Source of the DNA: Hydrogenophaga taeniospiralis CCUG 15921
GTDB lineage: Bacteria > Pseudomonadota > Gammaproteobacteria > Burkholderiales > Burkholderiaceae_C
DNA length: 64,000 nucleotides
Direction of reading: 5' to 3'
Assembly (NCBI RefSeq): GCF_001592305.1
Contig: NZ_BCWR01000005.1
Span: 372,001-436,000, forward strand
Below the pieces are notes generated by a model. The model was not told where the DNA came from and did no database searches. It saw nothing but the letters and a program-made list of their open reading frames with translations. Both the position numbers and the translations under genes were made by a program. The number at the start of each line of letters is the position of its first letter. The first letter of the stretch is position 1. Shown one piece after another: positions 1-10,569 of the stretch.

Positions 1-1286
1 GACTGGATCGTCACCTCGAACCGGCGCTTCGGGCTGGTGCGCCATTTGCCGGACGACTGGTAGACCCAGCTCTCGCCCCTGCGCGGCAGGGCCGAGGCCG
101 ACGACGCGGGCACGGTCGGGACGGGTCGCGCCTCGGGTGCCACGGGCACGACAGGCGCCACAGGTCTCGCCACGATGACCCGGGGCGGCGACACCCGCAG
201 GGTCTTGCGCACCGCCTGGTCCGCGTGGCGCGCGGTGAGCGTGAACGTGGTGATGGCATCCACGTCCACCACCACACAGTCGCGGCCGGAGCGTTCGAGT
301 TCACCGGGGCGCGGTGACAGCGTGACGCTGTCGGCGTTGCTGACCCGGTAACACAGGCGCGTGCCGCCCTCGCCCGCCTCGGCCCTGAATTCGTGGATCA
401 GTGGCGGTGTGACCACCGGTGCCGGCGCCGGCGCCGGCGCCGGGGTTGGGTTTGGTGTTGGGTTTGGCAGGGATGGGGATGGTTTCACCACCTCGCCCGA
501 TGCCTTCGGGGCCGCCGGTGGCGGGGTGGTCGCACTGGGGACCACCACAGCCACCGGGGTCGGCGTTTCGGTCTTCGGCGCGGAGGCGACCACCACCGGC
601 GCGGCCGGCTCGGGCTCGGCCGCCACCAGCGGCGGCGCTGGCGCCCGTGCTTCGGAAGGCGGCCCGCCCAGCGGCAGCAGCCACCACAAGCCCGCACCCA
701 GCAGCACAGTGCCCGCTGCGGCGGCCGGCCAGACCCAGGGCACCTTTCTCCCCACGGCCTTGCTCGCCAACGCGGCCGGGCCCCGGCGGGCAACCTTGAG
801 CGGCAACGGCTCCGGGCCGCCCTCGTGCACCAGAATCCGCTCCAGCGTGGCAATCAGTTCGCTGGAGGATGCGTCCCACTGCTTGTGGTTGATCTCCACC
901 GCCTGGCGGCGTGTCAGCGGCTTGAGGTCCTCGGGCAATTCTTCGGCGCGCGGCATGACTGCACCGCCCACCAGCACCGGCACCACACGGATACCGCGTT
1001 GGAGCGCCGCGCTGGTTTCGAGCCGGACAAAGTCGTTGGGGTCGTCGAGCCGGCGGCGCCCGGCGGCGTCGGTGCCGTGGGTCCATTCGTCACCGATCAT
1101 GACGATGAGCACGCGGCAGGAGCTCACCGCCTCTTCGATCGCGTTGACGAAATCGGCACCGGGTTCGATGCCCTCGACGTCCATGAACACGCGCTCGGTG
1201 CCGAAGTGGGTGGCCAGCCGGTCGTACAGGCGCCCGGCGTAGCCCGCCGAGTCGTCGCGTCGGTAGCTGATGAAGATCCCGTCCAT
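1..1286 (-). CDS. TIR-domain membrane protein (C-terminus beyond window)
   Basis: The reading frame starts at an ATG at 1286 and runs open to base 1, so 428 codons are seen and the C-terminus is missing. Residues 1-130 form a TIR-2 type domain: the start reads MDGIFISYRRDDSAGYAGRL, followed by VFMDVEGIEPGADF. A glutamate near residue 90 (FVRLETSAAL) is placed where TIR NADases keep their catalytic Glu. A single membrane segment lies at about 183-206, then a long Pro/Ala/Thr linker and a small beta-rich domain with two cysteines. By topology the TIR domain should be cytoplasmic and the tail periplasmic. Bacterial TIR proteins can be NAD-consuming defence effectors or signalling adaptors. No partner gene is visible here, so the role is unassigned. 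Confidence 0.85.
   Translation of the reverse strand, partial: MDGIFISYRRDDSAGYAGRLYDRLATHFGTERVFMDVEGIEPGADFVNAIEEAVSSCRVLIVMIGDEWTHGTDAAGRRRLDDPNDFVRLETSAALQRGIRVVPVLVGGAVMPRAEELPEDLKPLTRRQAVEINHKQWDASSSELIATLERILVHEGGPEPLPLKVARRGPAALASKAVGRKVPWVWPAAAAGTVLLGAGLWWLLPLGGPPSEARAPAPPLVAAEPEPAAPVVVASAPKTETPTPVAVVVPSATTPPPAAPKASGEVVKPSPSLPNPTPNPTPAPAPAPAPVVTPPLIHEFRAEAGEGGTRLCYRVSNADSVTLSPRPGELERSGRDCVVVDVDAITTFTLTARHADQAVRKTLRVSPPRVIVARPVAPVVPVAPEARPVPTVPASSASALPRRGESWVYQSSGKWRTSPKRRFEVTIQ
421..443. repeat. GGCGCC simple-sequence tract in the TIR gene
   Basis: A tract of about four 6-bp GCCGGC units lies in frame in the linker of the TIR gene and encodes alternating Ala-Pro. It is followed by a GGGTTT-rich run that encodes NPTPNPTP. 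Six-base units keep the frame, so slippage would change only the linker length. Confidence 0.7.
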
Positions 1287-1476
1287 GGGCGCTCGACCCC
1301 CGTTCTTCACGACTGTCGATCCCCGGGCGCAGGCGCTGCGCCGTGGCGCGGCCCGCCCGGGCCAGATCAAGGCGTATTAGGGGCTCATCACCCGCAATTT
1401 GCAAGGGCCCCCGCCCCTCTGATGGGGGATACGCCCGCCGTGCAAGCCGTGTGGGTTCAGGACGTGCCGCGCGCGC

Positions 1477-2457
<981 letters not shown>

Positions 2458-2491
2458 GGTTGCGTTCAGTCAGGTTTAGATAAACAACGAG

Positions 2492-5400
2492 TCAAGCCAC
2501 CCATTTGCGCGCGTTGCGCCAGATGCGCATCCACGGGCTATGGGCACTCGGGTCGCCGCTGGTCCAGCTCATCTGGATGTTGCGAAACACGCGCTCGGGG
2601 TGCGGCATCATGGCCGTGAAGCGGCCGTCGGCCGTGGTCACGGCTGTCAGGCCGGCCGGGCTGCCGTTGGGGTTGAACGGGTATTGCTCGGTCGCCGCGC
2701 CCTGGTTGTCCACGAAACGCATGGCCGCAATGGCCTGCGCCGGATTGCCGCGGTGCTTGAAGTTGGCGAAACCTTCGCCGTGCGCCACCGCGATCGGCAG
2801 GCGGCTGCCGGCCATGCCCTGCAGGAACAGGCTGGGCGATTCCAGCACCTCGACCATGGACAGGCGGGCCTCGAAGCGCTCGCTCTGGTTGGTGGTGAAG
2901 CGCGGCCAGGCCTCGGCGCCGGGGATGATGTCGGCCAGCTCGGCAAACATCTGGCAGCCGTTGCACACGCCCAAGCCGAAGGTGTCTTGGCGGCCAAAGA
3001 AGCCCTGGAACTGCTCGGACAGCAGCGGGTTGAAGGTGATGCTGCGCGCCCAGCCGATGCCGGCCCCCAGCGTGTCGCCGTAGCTGAAACCGCCACAGGC
3101 GACCACGCCCTTGAAGTCGGCCAGTTTCGCGCGGCCCGACTGCAGGTCGGTCATGTGCACGTCGTAGGCCTCGAAGCCGGCCTGGGTGAAGGCATACGCC
3201 ATCTCCACGTGCGAGTTCACGCCCTGCTCGCGCAGGATGGCGACCTTCGGTTTCGACAGGTTCAGGAACGGCGCGGCCACGTTGTCCGCCGAATCGAAGC
3301 TCAGCGCCACGTGCATGCCGGGGTCGGCGGCCAAGCCGGCCGCGGCGTGTTCGGCGTCGGCGCAGGCCGGGTTGTCGCGCTGCTGGTTGATCTTCCAGCT
3401 CACGCTGTCCCAGACCTGGTGCAGGTCGAACAGGCTGGCGCTGAACACGGCCTTGGTGTCGCGCCAGACCTGCAACTGGCCCTTGCCCACATCCATGCCG
3501 GACGACGCCGGGCGGGTCTTGCCGATGAAGTGGCTGTGTTTGGAGAGGCCGTGCTCGCGCAGCGTCTGCATCACGTCGTTGCGGTGCTCGGTGGCCACCT
3601 GCAGCACCACGCCCAGCTCTTCGCTGAATAGGGCCTTGAGCGTGAGTTCCTGGCGGCGCGCGGCCACCTGGGTGGCCCAGTTCTTGGCGTCGCCGCTGTC
3701 CATGCGGCTGTCGCTGATGCCGTCGCCCTCCAGCAGAAGCATGTCCACGTTCAGCGCCACGCCCACGTGGCCGGCGAAGGCCATTTCGGCCACGGTGGCC
3801 AGCAGGCCGCCGTCGCTGCGGTCGTGGTAGGCGAGGATGCGGCCCTGGGCGCGCAAGGTGTTGATGGCGTTGACGAGGTTAACGAGGTCTTTGGCATCGT
3901 CCAGATCGGGCACGGTGTCACCGAACTGGCCCAGCACCTGGCCGAGCACGCTGCCGCCCATGCGGTTCTGGCCCTTGCCGAGGTCGATCAGCACGAGCGT
4001 CGTGTCTTCGATCTGGTTGTTCAGCTGCGGCGTAAGCGTGCCGCGCACGTCGGCCAGGGTGGCGAAGCCGGTGACGATCAGGCTCACCGGCGAGGTGACC
4101 TTTTTCTTGTCCGAGCCGGCGCTCCACTGCGTGCGCATGGACAGGCTGTCCTTGCCCACGGGGATGGAAATGCCCAGCGCCGGGCACAGCTCCATGCCCA
4201 CGGCCTTCACGGTCTCGTACAGCGCGGCGTCTTCGCCCGGTTCGCCGCAAGCGGCCATCCAGTTGGCCGACAGCTTCACGCGCGGCAATTCAATCGGCGC
4301 GGCCAGCAGGTTGGTGATGGCTTCGGCCACCGCCATGCGGCCCGACGCCGCGGCGTTGATGCCGGCCAGCGGTGTGCGCTCGCCCATGCTCATGGCTTCG
4401 CCCGCGAAGCCCTGGAAATCGGCCAGGGTCACGGCGCAGTCGGCCACCGGCACCTGCCAGGGGCCAACCATCTGGTCGCGGTGCGACAGTCCACCCACGG
4501 TGCGGTCGCCGATGGTGATGAGGAAGCGCTTGGACGCCACGGTCGGGTGGCTCAGCACGTCGATCACGGCCTGCTGCAGGTCCACGCCCGTCAGGTCCAT
4601 GGGCTGGCCAGTGCGTTCGACTGTCTTGACGTCGCGGTGCATCTTGGGCGGTTTGCCCAGCAGCACGTCCATGGGCATGTTGACTGCAGCCCCCACGCTC
4701 CCCACTTCGTGTGGTTCGCTGCCCCCCGAGGGGGCTGTGCTTGCTTGGGGCGGCCCGGCGCGGCGCACGGCGTCTTCATTGCCCACGAACAGGTGCCGTT
4801 CTTCCGTAGCCACGCCCACCACCGAAAACGGGCAGCGCTCGCGTTCGCAGAAGGCTTTGAACTGTTCCAGCGACTCCGGCGCGATGGCCAGCACGTAGCG
4901 TTCCTGACTCTCGTTGCACCAGATTTCCTTGGGTGCCAGGCCGCTCTCTTCCAGCGGCACGGCGCGCAGATCAAAGCGGGCACCCCGGCCGGCGTCGTTC
5001 ACCAGCTCGGGAAAGGCGTTGGACAGGCCGCCCGCGCCCACGTCGTGGATGAACAGCACCGGGTTCTGCTCGCCCTGCGCCCAGCAGTGGTTGATGACCT
5101 CCTGCGCGCGGCGCTCGATTTCGGGGTTGCCGCGCTGCACGGAGTCGAAGTCCAGCGACGCGGCGTTGGTGCCGCTGGCCATGGAGCTGGCGGCGCCGCC
5201 GCCCATGCCGATCTTCATGCCCGGGCCGCCGAGCTGGATCAGCAGCGTGCCGGCCGGGAAATCGATCTTCTTCGTGAGCTTCGAATCGATCACGCCCAGA
5301 CCGCCCGCGATCATGATGGGCTTGTGGTAACCCCGGGTCACGCCCGCCACGTCCTGCTCGTATTCGCGGAAATAGCCCAGCAGGTTGGGCCGGCCGAATT

Positions 5401-6574
5401 CGTTGTTGAACGCGGCGCCGCCCAGCGGGCCCTCGGTCATGATCTGCAGCGGGCTGGCGATGTGCTCGGGTTTGCCGCCCGGCTGGTCGGAGAGGCCGCC
5501 CCAGAGTTTGGAAACGGTGAATCCGGTCAGGCCGGCCTTGGGCTTGGAGCCGCGACCGGTGGCTCCTTCGTCGCGGATCTCACCACCCGCACCGGTGGCG
5601 GCGCCGGGGAACGGGGAAATCGCGGTCGGGTGGTTGTGGGTCTCCACCTTCATCAGGATGTGATTGGTCGCGGCCTGACTGGCGTAGGCCGGCGATGCGC
5701 CCTGCCCGGCGCGCGCCACGAAACGTTCCACCTCGCTGCCTTCCATGATGGAGGCGTTGTCGGAGTACGCCACGATGGTGTGCTGCGGCGCCGTCTGGTG
5801 CGTGTGGCGGATCATGCCGAACAGGCTCTTGTCCTGCGCCACGCCGTCGATGGTGAACTGCGCGTTGAAGATCTTGTGGCGGCAGTGTTCGCTGTTGGCC
5901 TGCGCGAACATCATCAACTCGACGTCGGTCGGGTTGCGCTTCAGACCATTGAACGCGTTGACCAGGTAGTCGATCTCGTCGTCGGCGAGCGCCAGGCCCC
6001 ATGTGGCGTTGGCCTTTTCCAAGGCAGCGCGGCCACCGCCGAGCACGTCCACGTGTTCCATCGGCGCCGGGTGCAGCTCGGTGAACAGGGCTTCGGCCTG
6101 GCTGCGCTCGGTGGTCACGGCCTCGGTCATGCGGTCGTGCAGCACATCGGCCACGGCGCGCAACTGCTCGGCACTCAGGCTGGCCTTGCCCAGCAAGCCG
6201 CTCTTGAGGCCAATGCGGAACTCGACCAGCCGCTCCACGCGGTGCAGCGCCAGGCCGCAGTTGTGCGCGATGTCGGTGGCCTTGGACGCCCAGGGCGACA
6301 CGGTGCCCAGGCGCGGCATCACCAGCAGGGCTGGAGCGCCCGCTTTTTCCAGCGCCAAGTGGGCCTCGGTGGCCGGCTCGCCATAGGCCATGAGCTGGCC
6401 CACACGGTCCAGCGTGGCCGCATCAGGCGCCGCGTCGAACGACGCCAGGTGCACGAAGCGGGCCGAGAGGCCGGTGATCTTGTCGGAAATACCCGCGAGA
6501 CGGGGCAGGATTTGCTGGACTTTGAAGTCGCTGACGGCGTTGCCGCCATCGAAGAAGCGCAGGTGCAGGGTCAC
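2492..6574 (-). CDS. purL: phosphoribosylformylglycinamidine synthase
   Basis: This is the large single-chain FGAM synthase of purine biosynthesis, which converts FGAR, glutamine and ATP to FGAM. I chose the GTG at 6574 because translation from there gives the normal start [15 protein letters not shown]; the upstream extension is Pro/Arg-rich and unlike the family. That gives 1360 residues. In order: PurS-like N-terminus, helical linker, two AIRS-type ATP-binding halves ([20 protein letters not shown] near residue 310), and a C-terminal class I glutaminase with nucleophile Cys in GVCNGCQMF, plus HGEGFANF and MMPHPERVF. Residues about 606-631 are an insertion that looks like a translated genomic repeat (see separate entry). 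The gene is divergent from map. Confidence 0.96.
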   Translation of the reverse strand: MTLHLRFFDGGNAVSDFKVQQILPRLAGISDKITGLSARFVHLASFDAAPDAATLDRVGQLMAYGEPATEAHLALEKAGAPALLVMPRLGTVSPWASKATDIAHNCGLALHRVERLVEFRIGLKSGLLGKASLSAEQLRAVADVLHDRMTEAVTTERSQAEALFTELHPAPMEHVDVLGGGRAALEKANATWGLALADDEIDYLVNAFNGLKRNPTDVELMMFAQANSEHCRHKIFNAQFTIDGVAQDKSLFGMIRHTHQTAPQHTIVAYSDNASIMEGSEVERFVARAGQGASPAYASQAATNHILMKVETHNHPTAISPFPGAATGAGGEIRDEGATGRGSKPKAGLTGFTVSKLWGGLSDQPGGKPEHIASPLQIMTEGPLGGAAFNNEFGRPNLLGYFREYEQDVAGVTRGYHKPIMIAGGLGVIDSKLTKKIDFPAGTLLIQLGGPGMKIGMGGGAASSMASGTNAASLDFDSVQRGNPEIERRAQEVINHCWAQGEQNPVLFIHDVGAGGLSNAFPELVNDAGRGARFDLRAVPLEESGLAPKEIWCNESQERYVLAIAPESLEQFKAFCERERCPFSVVGVATEERHLFVGNEDAVRRAGPPQASTAPSGGSEPHEVGSVGAAVNMPMDVLLGKPPKMHRDVKTVERTGQPMDLTGVDLQQAVIDVLSHPTVASKRFLITIGDRTVGGLSHRDQMVGPWQVPVADCAVTLADFQGFAGEAMSMGERTPLAGINAAASGRMAVAEAITNLLAAPIELPRVKLSANWMAACGEPGEDAALYETVKAVGMELCPALGISIPVGKDSLSMRTQWSAGSDKKKVTSPVSLIVTGFATLADVRGTLTPQLNNQIEDTTLVLIDLGKGQNRMGGSVLGQVLGQFGDTVPDLDDAKDLVNLVNAINTLRAQGRILAYHDRSDGGLLATVAEMAFAGHVGVALNVDMLLLEGDGISDSRMDSGDAKNWATQVAARRQELTLKALFSEELGVVLQVATEHRNDVMQTLREHGLSKHSHFIGKTRPASSGMDVGKGQLQVWRDTKAVFSASLFDLHQVWDSVSWKINQQRDNPACADAEHAAAGLAADPGMHVALSFDSADNVAAPFLNLSKPKVAILREQGVNSHVEMAYAFTQAGFEAYDVHMTDLQSGRAKLADFKGVVACGGFSYGDTLGAGIGWARSITFNPLLSEQFQGFFGRQDTFGLGVCNGCQMFAELADIIPGAEAWPRFTTNQSERFEARLSMVEVLESPSLFLQGMAGSRLPIAVAHGEGFANFKHRGNPAQAIAAMRFVDNQGAATEQYPFNPNGSPAGLTAVTTADGRFTAMMPHPERVFRNIQMSWTSGDPSAHSPWMRIWRNARKWVA
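4682..4759 (-). repeat. G/C-rich palindromic repeat inserted in frame in purL
   Basis: On the minus strand this segment contains CCCCCTCGGGGGG followed by GCAGCGA and ends with GGGGAGCGTGGGGG. That is the look of the intergenic palindromes at 22.1, 29.2 and 59.7 kb. It spans 26 codons and encodes [20 protein letters not shown] and flanking residues, a low-complexity stretch unlike the surrounding enzyme. The reading frame is kept on both sides (DAVRR before, NMPMDVLLG after). The limits are approximate, set where family-like protein sequence stops and resumes. Confidence 0.75.
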
Positions 6575-6707
6575 GGTGGGTGGCCTTGGGGCTGGCGGGC
6601 GCGGGATGGCCCGGGGGGATGGGTGGAAACCCGGCATTTTACTCGGGGCCCGTGGCGGATTCCCCTGTCGTTTCAAGGCGTTGCGGTCCGCAGGATAATC
6701 GCGTCCC

Positions 6708-7538
6708 ATGAGCATCACCTACAAAGACGAAGCCGGCATCGCGGGCATGCGCGTGGCCTGCAAGCTGGCCTCTGAAGTGCTGGACCACCTCACGCCACTG
6801 ATCCAGCCGGGGGTGACCACGCTGGAGATCGACCGCCTGGCGGCCGAGTACATGAAGCAGCAGGGTACGGTCTCCGCCACCATCGGCTACCAGCCCGCCG
6901 GCTACCCCCCCTACCCCGGCCACCTCTGCACCTCGATCAACCACGTGGTGTGCCATGGCATCCCCAACGAGAAGCCGCTCAAGAAGGGCGACATCCTGAA
7001 CGTGGACGTGACCGTGATCACGCCCGAAGGCTGGTATGGCGACAACAGCCGCATGTACATGATCGGCGGCGAGGCCGCCTGCAGCATCCAGGCCAGGCGC
7101 CTGTGCCGCGTGACCTACGAGGCCATGTGGAAGGGCATCGTCATGGTCAAACCCGGCCTGCACCTGGGCGACATCGGCCACGCGATCCAGGTCTTTGCGG
7201 AAAGCAACGGTTATTCGGTGGTGCGCGAGTTCTGCGGCCACGGCATCGGACGCCGTTTCCACGAAGAACCCCAGGTGCTGCACTATGGCCGCCCGGGCAC
7301 GCTCGAAGAGCTCAAACCCGGCATGACCTTCACCATCGAGCCCATGATCAACGCGGGCAAGCGCGACATCAAGGAAATGGGCGATGGCTGGACCATCGTC
7401 ACCAAGGACCGATCGCTGTCGGCCCAGTGGGAACACACCATCCTGGTCACCGAAACCGGCTACGAGGTGCTCACGCTGTCGGCGGGCAGCCCCGCCGCAC
7501 CCGCCTTCGTGCCCCCAGCCAACAGCCTCACCGCGTAA
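6708..7538 (+). CDS. map: methionine aminopeptidase, type I
   Basis: This 276-residue cytosolic metalloenzyme removes the initiator methionine from new proteins. The five metal ligands are all visible: Asp in NVDVT, Asp in GDNSR, His in GHGIG, Glu in TIEPM and Glu in QWEHT. Conserved [11 protein letters not shown] lies in the substrate pocket region. The start [17 protein letters not shown] is normal. It is divergent from purL and is followed after only a few bases by glnD, so the two are probably co-transcribed. Confidence 0.97.
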   Translation: MSITYKDEAGIAGMRVACKLASEVLDHLTPLIQPGVTTLEIDRLAAEYMKQQGTVSATIGYQPAGYPPYPGHLCTSINHVVCHGIPNEKPLKKGDILNVDVTVITPEGWYGDNSRMYMIGGEAACSIQARRLCRVTYEAMWKGIVMVKPGLHLGDIGHAIQVFAESNGYSVVREFCGHGIGRRFHEEPQVLHYGRPGTLEELKPGMTFTIEPMINAGKRDIKEMGDGWTIVTKDRSLSAQWEHTILVTETGYEVLTLSAGSPAAPAFVPPANSLTA

Positions 7539-7566
7539 GCCCGTGAAGGGCCAACACGCTGCCGCC

Positions 7567-10263
7567 ATGGGCGATCTCAGTGAACTGCGGCTGCAATACC
7601 GCCGCGACAAAGCCGCCCTGCTGGCCCAACTGGCCGTGCAGGGTTCGTCCACCCGCGGCGTGCACAGCGCGCTGCAAAAGCTCTCGCGACTGACCGACCA
7701 GACCCTGCGGGAACTCTGGGCGCGCGCCGGCTTCGGCCCTGGTTTTTCGCTCATCGCCGTGGGCGGCTACGGCCGGGGCGAGCTGTTTCCATCGTCCGAC
7801 GTGGACGTGTTGGTGCTGCTGCCCGAAGGCAGCCAACCCGACGAGGACAGCGCCCTCAAGGCCCGGCTGGAAACCTTCATCGGCGCCTGCTGGGACGTGG
7901 GGCTGGAGATCGGCTCCAGCGTGCGTACCACAGCCGATTGCGTGGCCGAGGCGGTCAAGGACGTGACGGTGCAGACCTCGCTGCTGGAATGCCGGCTGAT
8001 CCGCGGCGGCAAGGCCCAGTTCGCGGCGCTGGTCAACCAGCTCAACGAGGCCATGGACCCCAAGGCCTTTTTCGTGGCCAAGACGCTGGAGATGCGCCAG
8101 CGCCACCACAAGTTCGAGAACACGCCCTATTCGCTCGAGCCCAACTGCAAGGAGTCGCCCGGTGGCCTGCGCGACCTGCAGATCATCCTCTGGGTGGCCA
8201 AGGCCGCCGGCCTGGGCCGCAGCTGGGACGAGCTCGCGCGCCGGGGCCTGGCCACGCCGCTCGAAGCGCGCCAGATCAAGTCGAACGAGGCCCTACTGAG
8301 CCTGATCCGCGCGCGCCTGCACCTGTTGTCGAACCGGCGCGAGGACCGCCTGGTGTTCGACCTGCAGAACGTGGTGGCCGAGTCGTTCGGCTACAAGGCT
8401 CCGGCGCCCGCCGTGCGCGGCGCGCGGCGCGCCAGCGAAGAACTGATGAAGCGCTACTACTGGGCCGCCAAGGCGGTGACCCAGCTCAACCAGATCCTGC
8501 TGCTCAACATCGAGGAGCGCCTCAACAGCGACGACATCGGCGTGGACCGCCTGCGTCCGATCAACGAGCGCTTCTTCGACAAGGCCGGCATGCTGGAGGT
8601 CGCGAGCGACAACCTGTATGTGCAGCAGCCGCACGCGATCCTAGAGACCTTCCACATCTACCAGACCACGGTGGGCATCAAGGGCCTGTCGGCGCGCACG
8701 CTGCGCGCGCTTTACAACGCCCGCCCGGTCATGAACGCGCAGTTTCGCGCCGATCCGGTCAACCGCGCGCAGTTCCTGCGCATCCTGCAGGAGCCCGAAG
8801 GCATCACCCACGCGATGCGGCTGATGAACCAGACCTCGGTGCTGGGCCGCTACCTCTGGGTGTTCCGCAACATCGTGGGCCAGATGCAGCACGACCTGTT
8901 CCACGTCTACACCGTGGACCAGCACATCCTGATGGTGCTACGCAACGTGCGCCGCTTCTTCATCGCGGAACACTCGCACGAGTACCCGTTCTGCTCGCAG
9001 CTGGCCGCCGGCTGGGACAAGCCCTGGATCTTCTACATCGCGGCCCTGTTCCACGACATCGCCAAGGGCCGAGGCGGCGACCACTCCGAACTGGGCTCGC
9101 GCGACGTGCGCACCTTCTGCCGCCAGCACCGGCTGGACCGCGAAGACGCCAAACTGATCGAGTTCCTGGTGGCCGAGCACCTGACCATGAGCCGCATGGC
9201 GCAGAAGGAAGACCTGAGCGACCCCGACGTCATCAACGCGTTCGCCCAGCGGGTGGGCAACGAGCGCTACCTGACCGCGCTCTACCTGCTGACCGTGGCC
9301 GACATCCGCGGCACCAGCCCCAAGGTGTGGAACGCCTGGAAGGGCAAGCTGCTGGAAGACCTGTACCGCTACACCCTGCGCGCGCTCGGTGGCCGCGCGC
9401 CCGACCCAGGCGCCGTGATCGAGGCGCGCAAGCGCGAAGCCCTGTCCATGCTGGCGCTGCACGCCCTGCCCCACCTGGCGCACAAGGCGCTGTGGGACAC
9501 GCTGGACGTGAGCTATTTCATGCGCCACCAGGCCGACGAGATCGCCTGGCACACCCGGGTGCTGACGCGCCAGCTCGCGCTCAACGCGGCCCAGACCCCG
9601 TCGCAGCTGGCCACGCAACACGCGCGCGCCGCGGCACTGCGCCCGGCCGAAGCCCCGGGAAGCGAGACCGCCGCCGCCACGGAAAACTGCATCGTGCGCG
9701 CCCGCCTGTCACCCGAAGGGGACGGCCTGCAGGTGCTGGTGTACGCGCCCGACCAGAGCGACCTGTTTGCCCGCATCTGCGGCTATTTCGACGCCTCGGG
9801 CTTCAGCATCCTGGACGCGCGCATCCACACCACGCACAACGGCCATGCGCTCGACACCTTCCAGGTGGTGGCGCCCACGCTGTCGGAGCACTACCGCGAA
9901 CTCATCGCGATGGTGGAAAACAACCTGGCCCAGACGATCGACCAGCGCGGCCCGCTGCCCGCGCCAAACAAGGGCCGGCTGTCGCGCCGGGTCAAGAGCT
10001 TCCCGGTGACGCCACGCGTGGACCTGCGGCCCGACGAAAAGGCCCAGCGCTGGCTGCTCAGCGTGTCGGCCAGCGACCGCACCGGCCTGCTGTACTGCAT
10101 TTCACGCGTGCTGGCGAAGAACGGCATCAGCGTGCAACTGGCCAAGATCACCACGCTGGGCGAGCGTGTGGAAGACACTTTCCTCATCAGCGGCCCGCAA
10201 CTGCAGGTGAACAAGCGCCAGATCGAGATCGAGACGGAGCTGCTGGAGACGTTGGAGGGGTGA
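7567..10263 (+). CDS. glnD: [protein-PII] uridylyltransferase / uridylyl-removing enzyme
   Basis: This is the bifunctional nitrogen sensor that adds UMP to PII proteins when glutamine is low and removes it when glutamine is high. The nucleotidyltransferase motif [20 protein letters not shown] is near residue 65. The HD hydrolase centre follows ([18 protein letters not shown], near 490), and two ACT domains close the protein (about 715-795 and 825-898). From the ATG at 7567 the product is 898 residues, close to family length. A GTG at 7543 is also in frame and closer to map, so the exact start is not settled. It ends just before a palindrome-rich gap. Confidence 0.95.
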   Translation: MGDLSELRLQYRRDKAALLAQLAVQGSSTRGVHSALQKLSRLTDQTLRELWARAGFGPGFSLIAVGGYGRGELFPSSDVDVLVLLPEGSQPDEDSALKARLETFIGACWDVGLEIGSSVRTTADCVAEAVKDVTVQTSLLECRLIRGGKAQFAALVNQLNEAMDPKAFFVAKTLEMRQRHHKFENTPYSLEPNCKESPGGLRDLQIILWVAKAAGLGRSWDELARRGLATPLEARQIKSNEALLSLIRARLHLLSNRREDRLVFDLQNVVAESFGYKAPAPAVRGARRASEELMKRYYWAAKAVTQLNQILLLNIEERLNSDDIGVDRLRPINERFFDKAGMLEVASDNLYVQQPHAILETFHIYQTTVGIKGLSARTLRALYNARPVMNAQFRADPVNRAQFLRILQEPEGITHAMRLMNQTSVLGRYLWVFRNIVGQMQHDLFHVYTVDQHILMVLRNVRRFFIAEHSHEYPFCSQLAAGWDKPWIFYIAALFHDIAKGRGGDHSELGSRDVRTFCRQHRLDREDAKLIEFLVAEHLTMSRMAQKEDLSDPDVINAFAQRVGNERYLTALYLLTVADIRGTSPKVWNAWKGKLLEDLYRYTLRALGGRAPDPGAVIEARKREALSMLALHALPHLAHKALWDTLDVSYFMRHQADEIAWHTRVLTRQLALNAAQTPSQLATQHARAAALRPAEAPGSETAAATENCIVRARLSPEGDGLQVLVYAPDQSDLFARICGYFDASGFSILDARIHTTHNGHALDTFQVVAPTLSEHYRELIAMVENNLAQTIDQRGPLPAPNKGRLSRRVKSFPVTPRVDLRPDEKAQRWLLSVSASDRTGLLYCISRVLAKNGISVQLAKITTLGERVEDTFLISGPQLQVNKRQIEIETELLETLEG

Positions 10264-10291
10264 AGCCCTCCAATACATGGCGGATTGGCGG

Positions 10292-10393
10292 GATCAGGAG
10301 GACGGCCCGCTCAGCTCCGCTCATGTCCCCCGGAACGGCTGCGCCGTTCCTCCTCCTTTACTTCGCTGCGCTGAGCGGGCCGCCCTCCTGATC
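10292..10393. repeat. large inverted repeat, copy 1, between glnD and efflux operon
   Basis: The 23-bp arms at 10292-10314 and 10371-10393 are inverted copies with a single mismatch. Between them lies a second hairpin, GGAACGGC-TGC-GCCGTTCC, at 10332-10350. The gap between the convergent genes glnD and the RND pump (10264-10569, 306 bases) holds this structure and copy 2, and no gene. The stem could act as a bidirectional terminator, but no clear T-run follows. Confidence 0.75.
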
Positions 10394-10432
10394 TTGCGAG
10401 CGGGCCGGCATGCGATAGGTCGTTCGGCCTGG

Positions 10433-10532
10433 CACTTGATGCTGGGTGGGTGACGCAGCGAAGTCAAGGAGGAGACACGGGCGCAGCCCGCGTCGGGGGA
10501 CATGAGCGGAGTCGCCCGCCCAGTCTCAAGTG
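10433..10532. repeat. large inverted repeat, copy 2, opposite orientation
   Basis: The 22-bp arms at 10433-10454 and 10511-10532 pair at about 18 positions. The interior (AAGTCAAGGAGGAGACACGG onward to GGGGGACATGAGCGGA) is the reverse complement of the interior of copy 1, with a diverged inner hairpin (CACGGGC-GCA-GCCCGCG). The two copies are thus related elements lying head to head. Confidence 0.7.
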
Positions 10533-10569
10533 CCCGCCCACCCCTCTGAGCGCAATGCCTGCGAACCCT

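Noticed and set aside
3767..6775. Very long open frame (1002 codons) on the plus strand opposite purL
   Set aside because: It is His/Gln/Arg/Ala-rich without domain motifs and mirrors the codon bias of purL on the other strand; typical high-GC antisense shadow.
10304..10560. Short open frames in the glnD-efflux gap
   Set aside because: All lie within the palindromes, lack ribosome sites and have repeat-derived composition.
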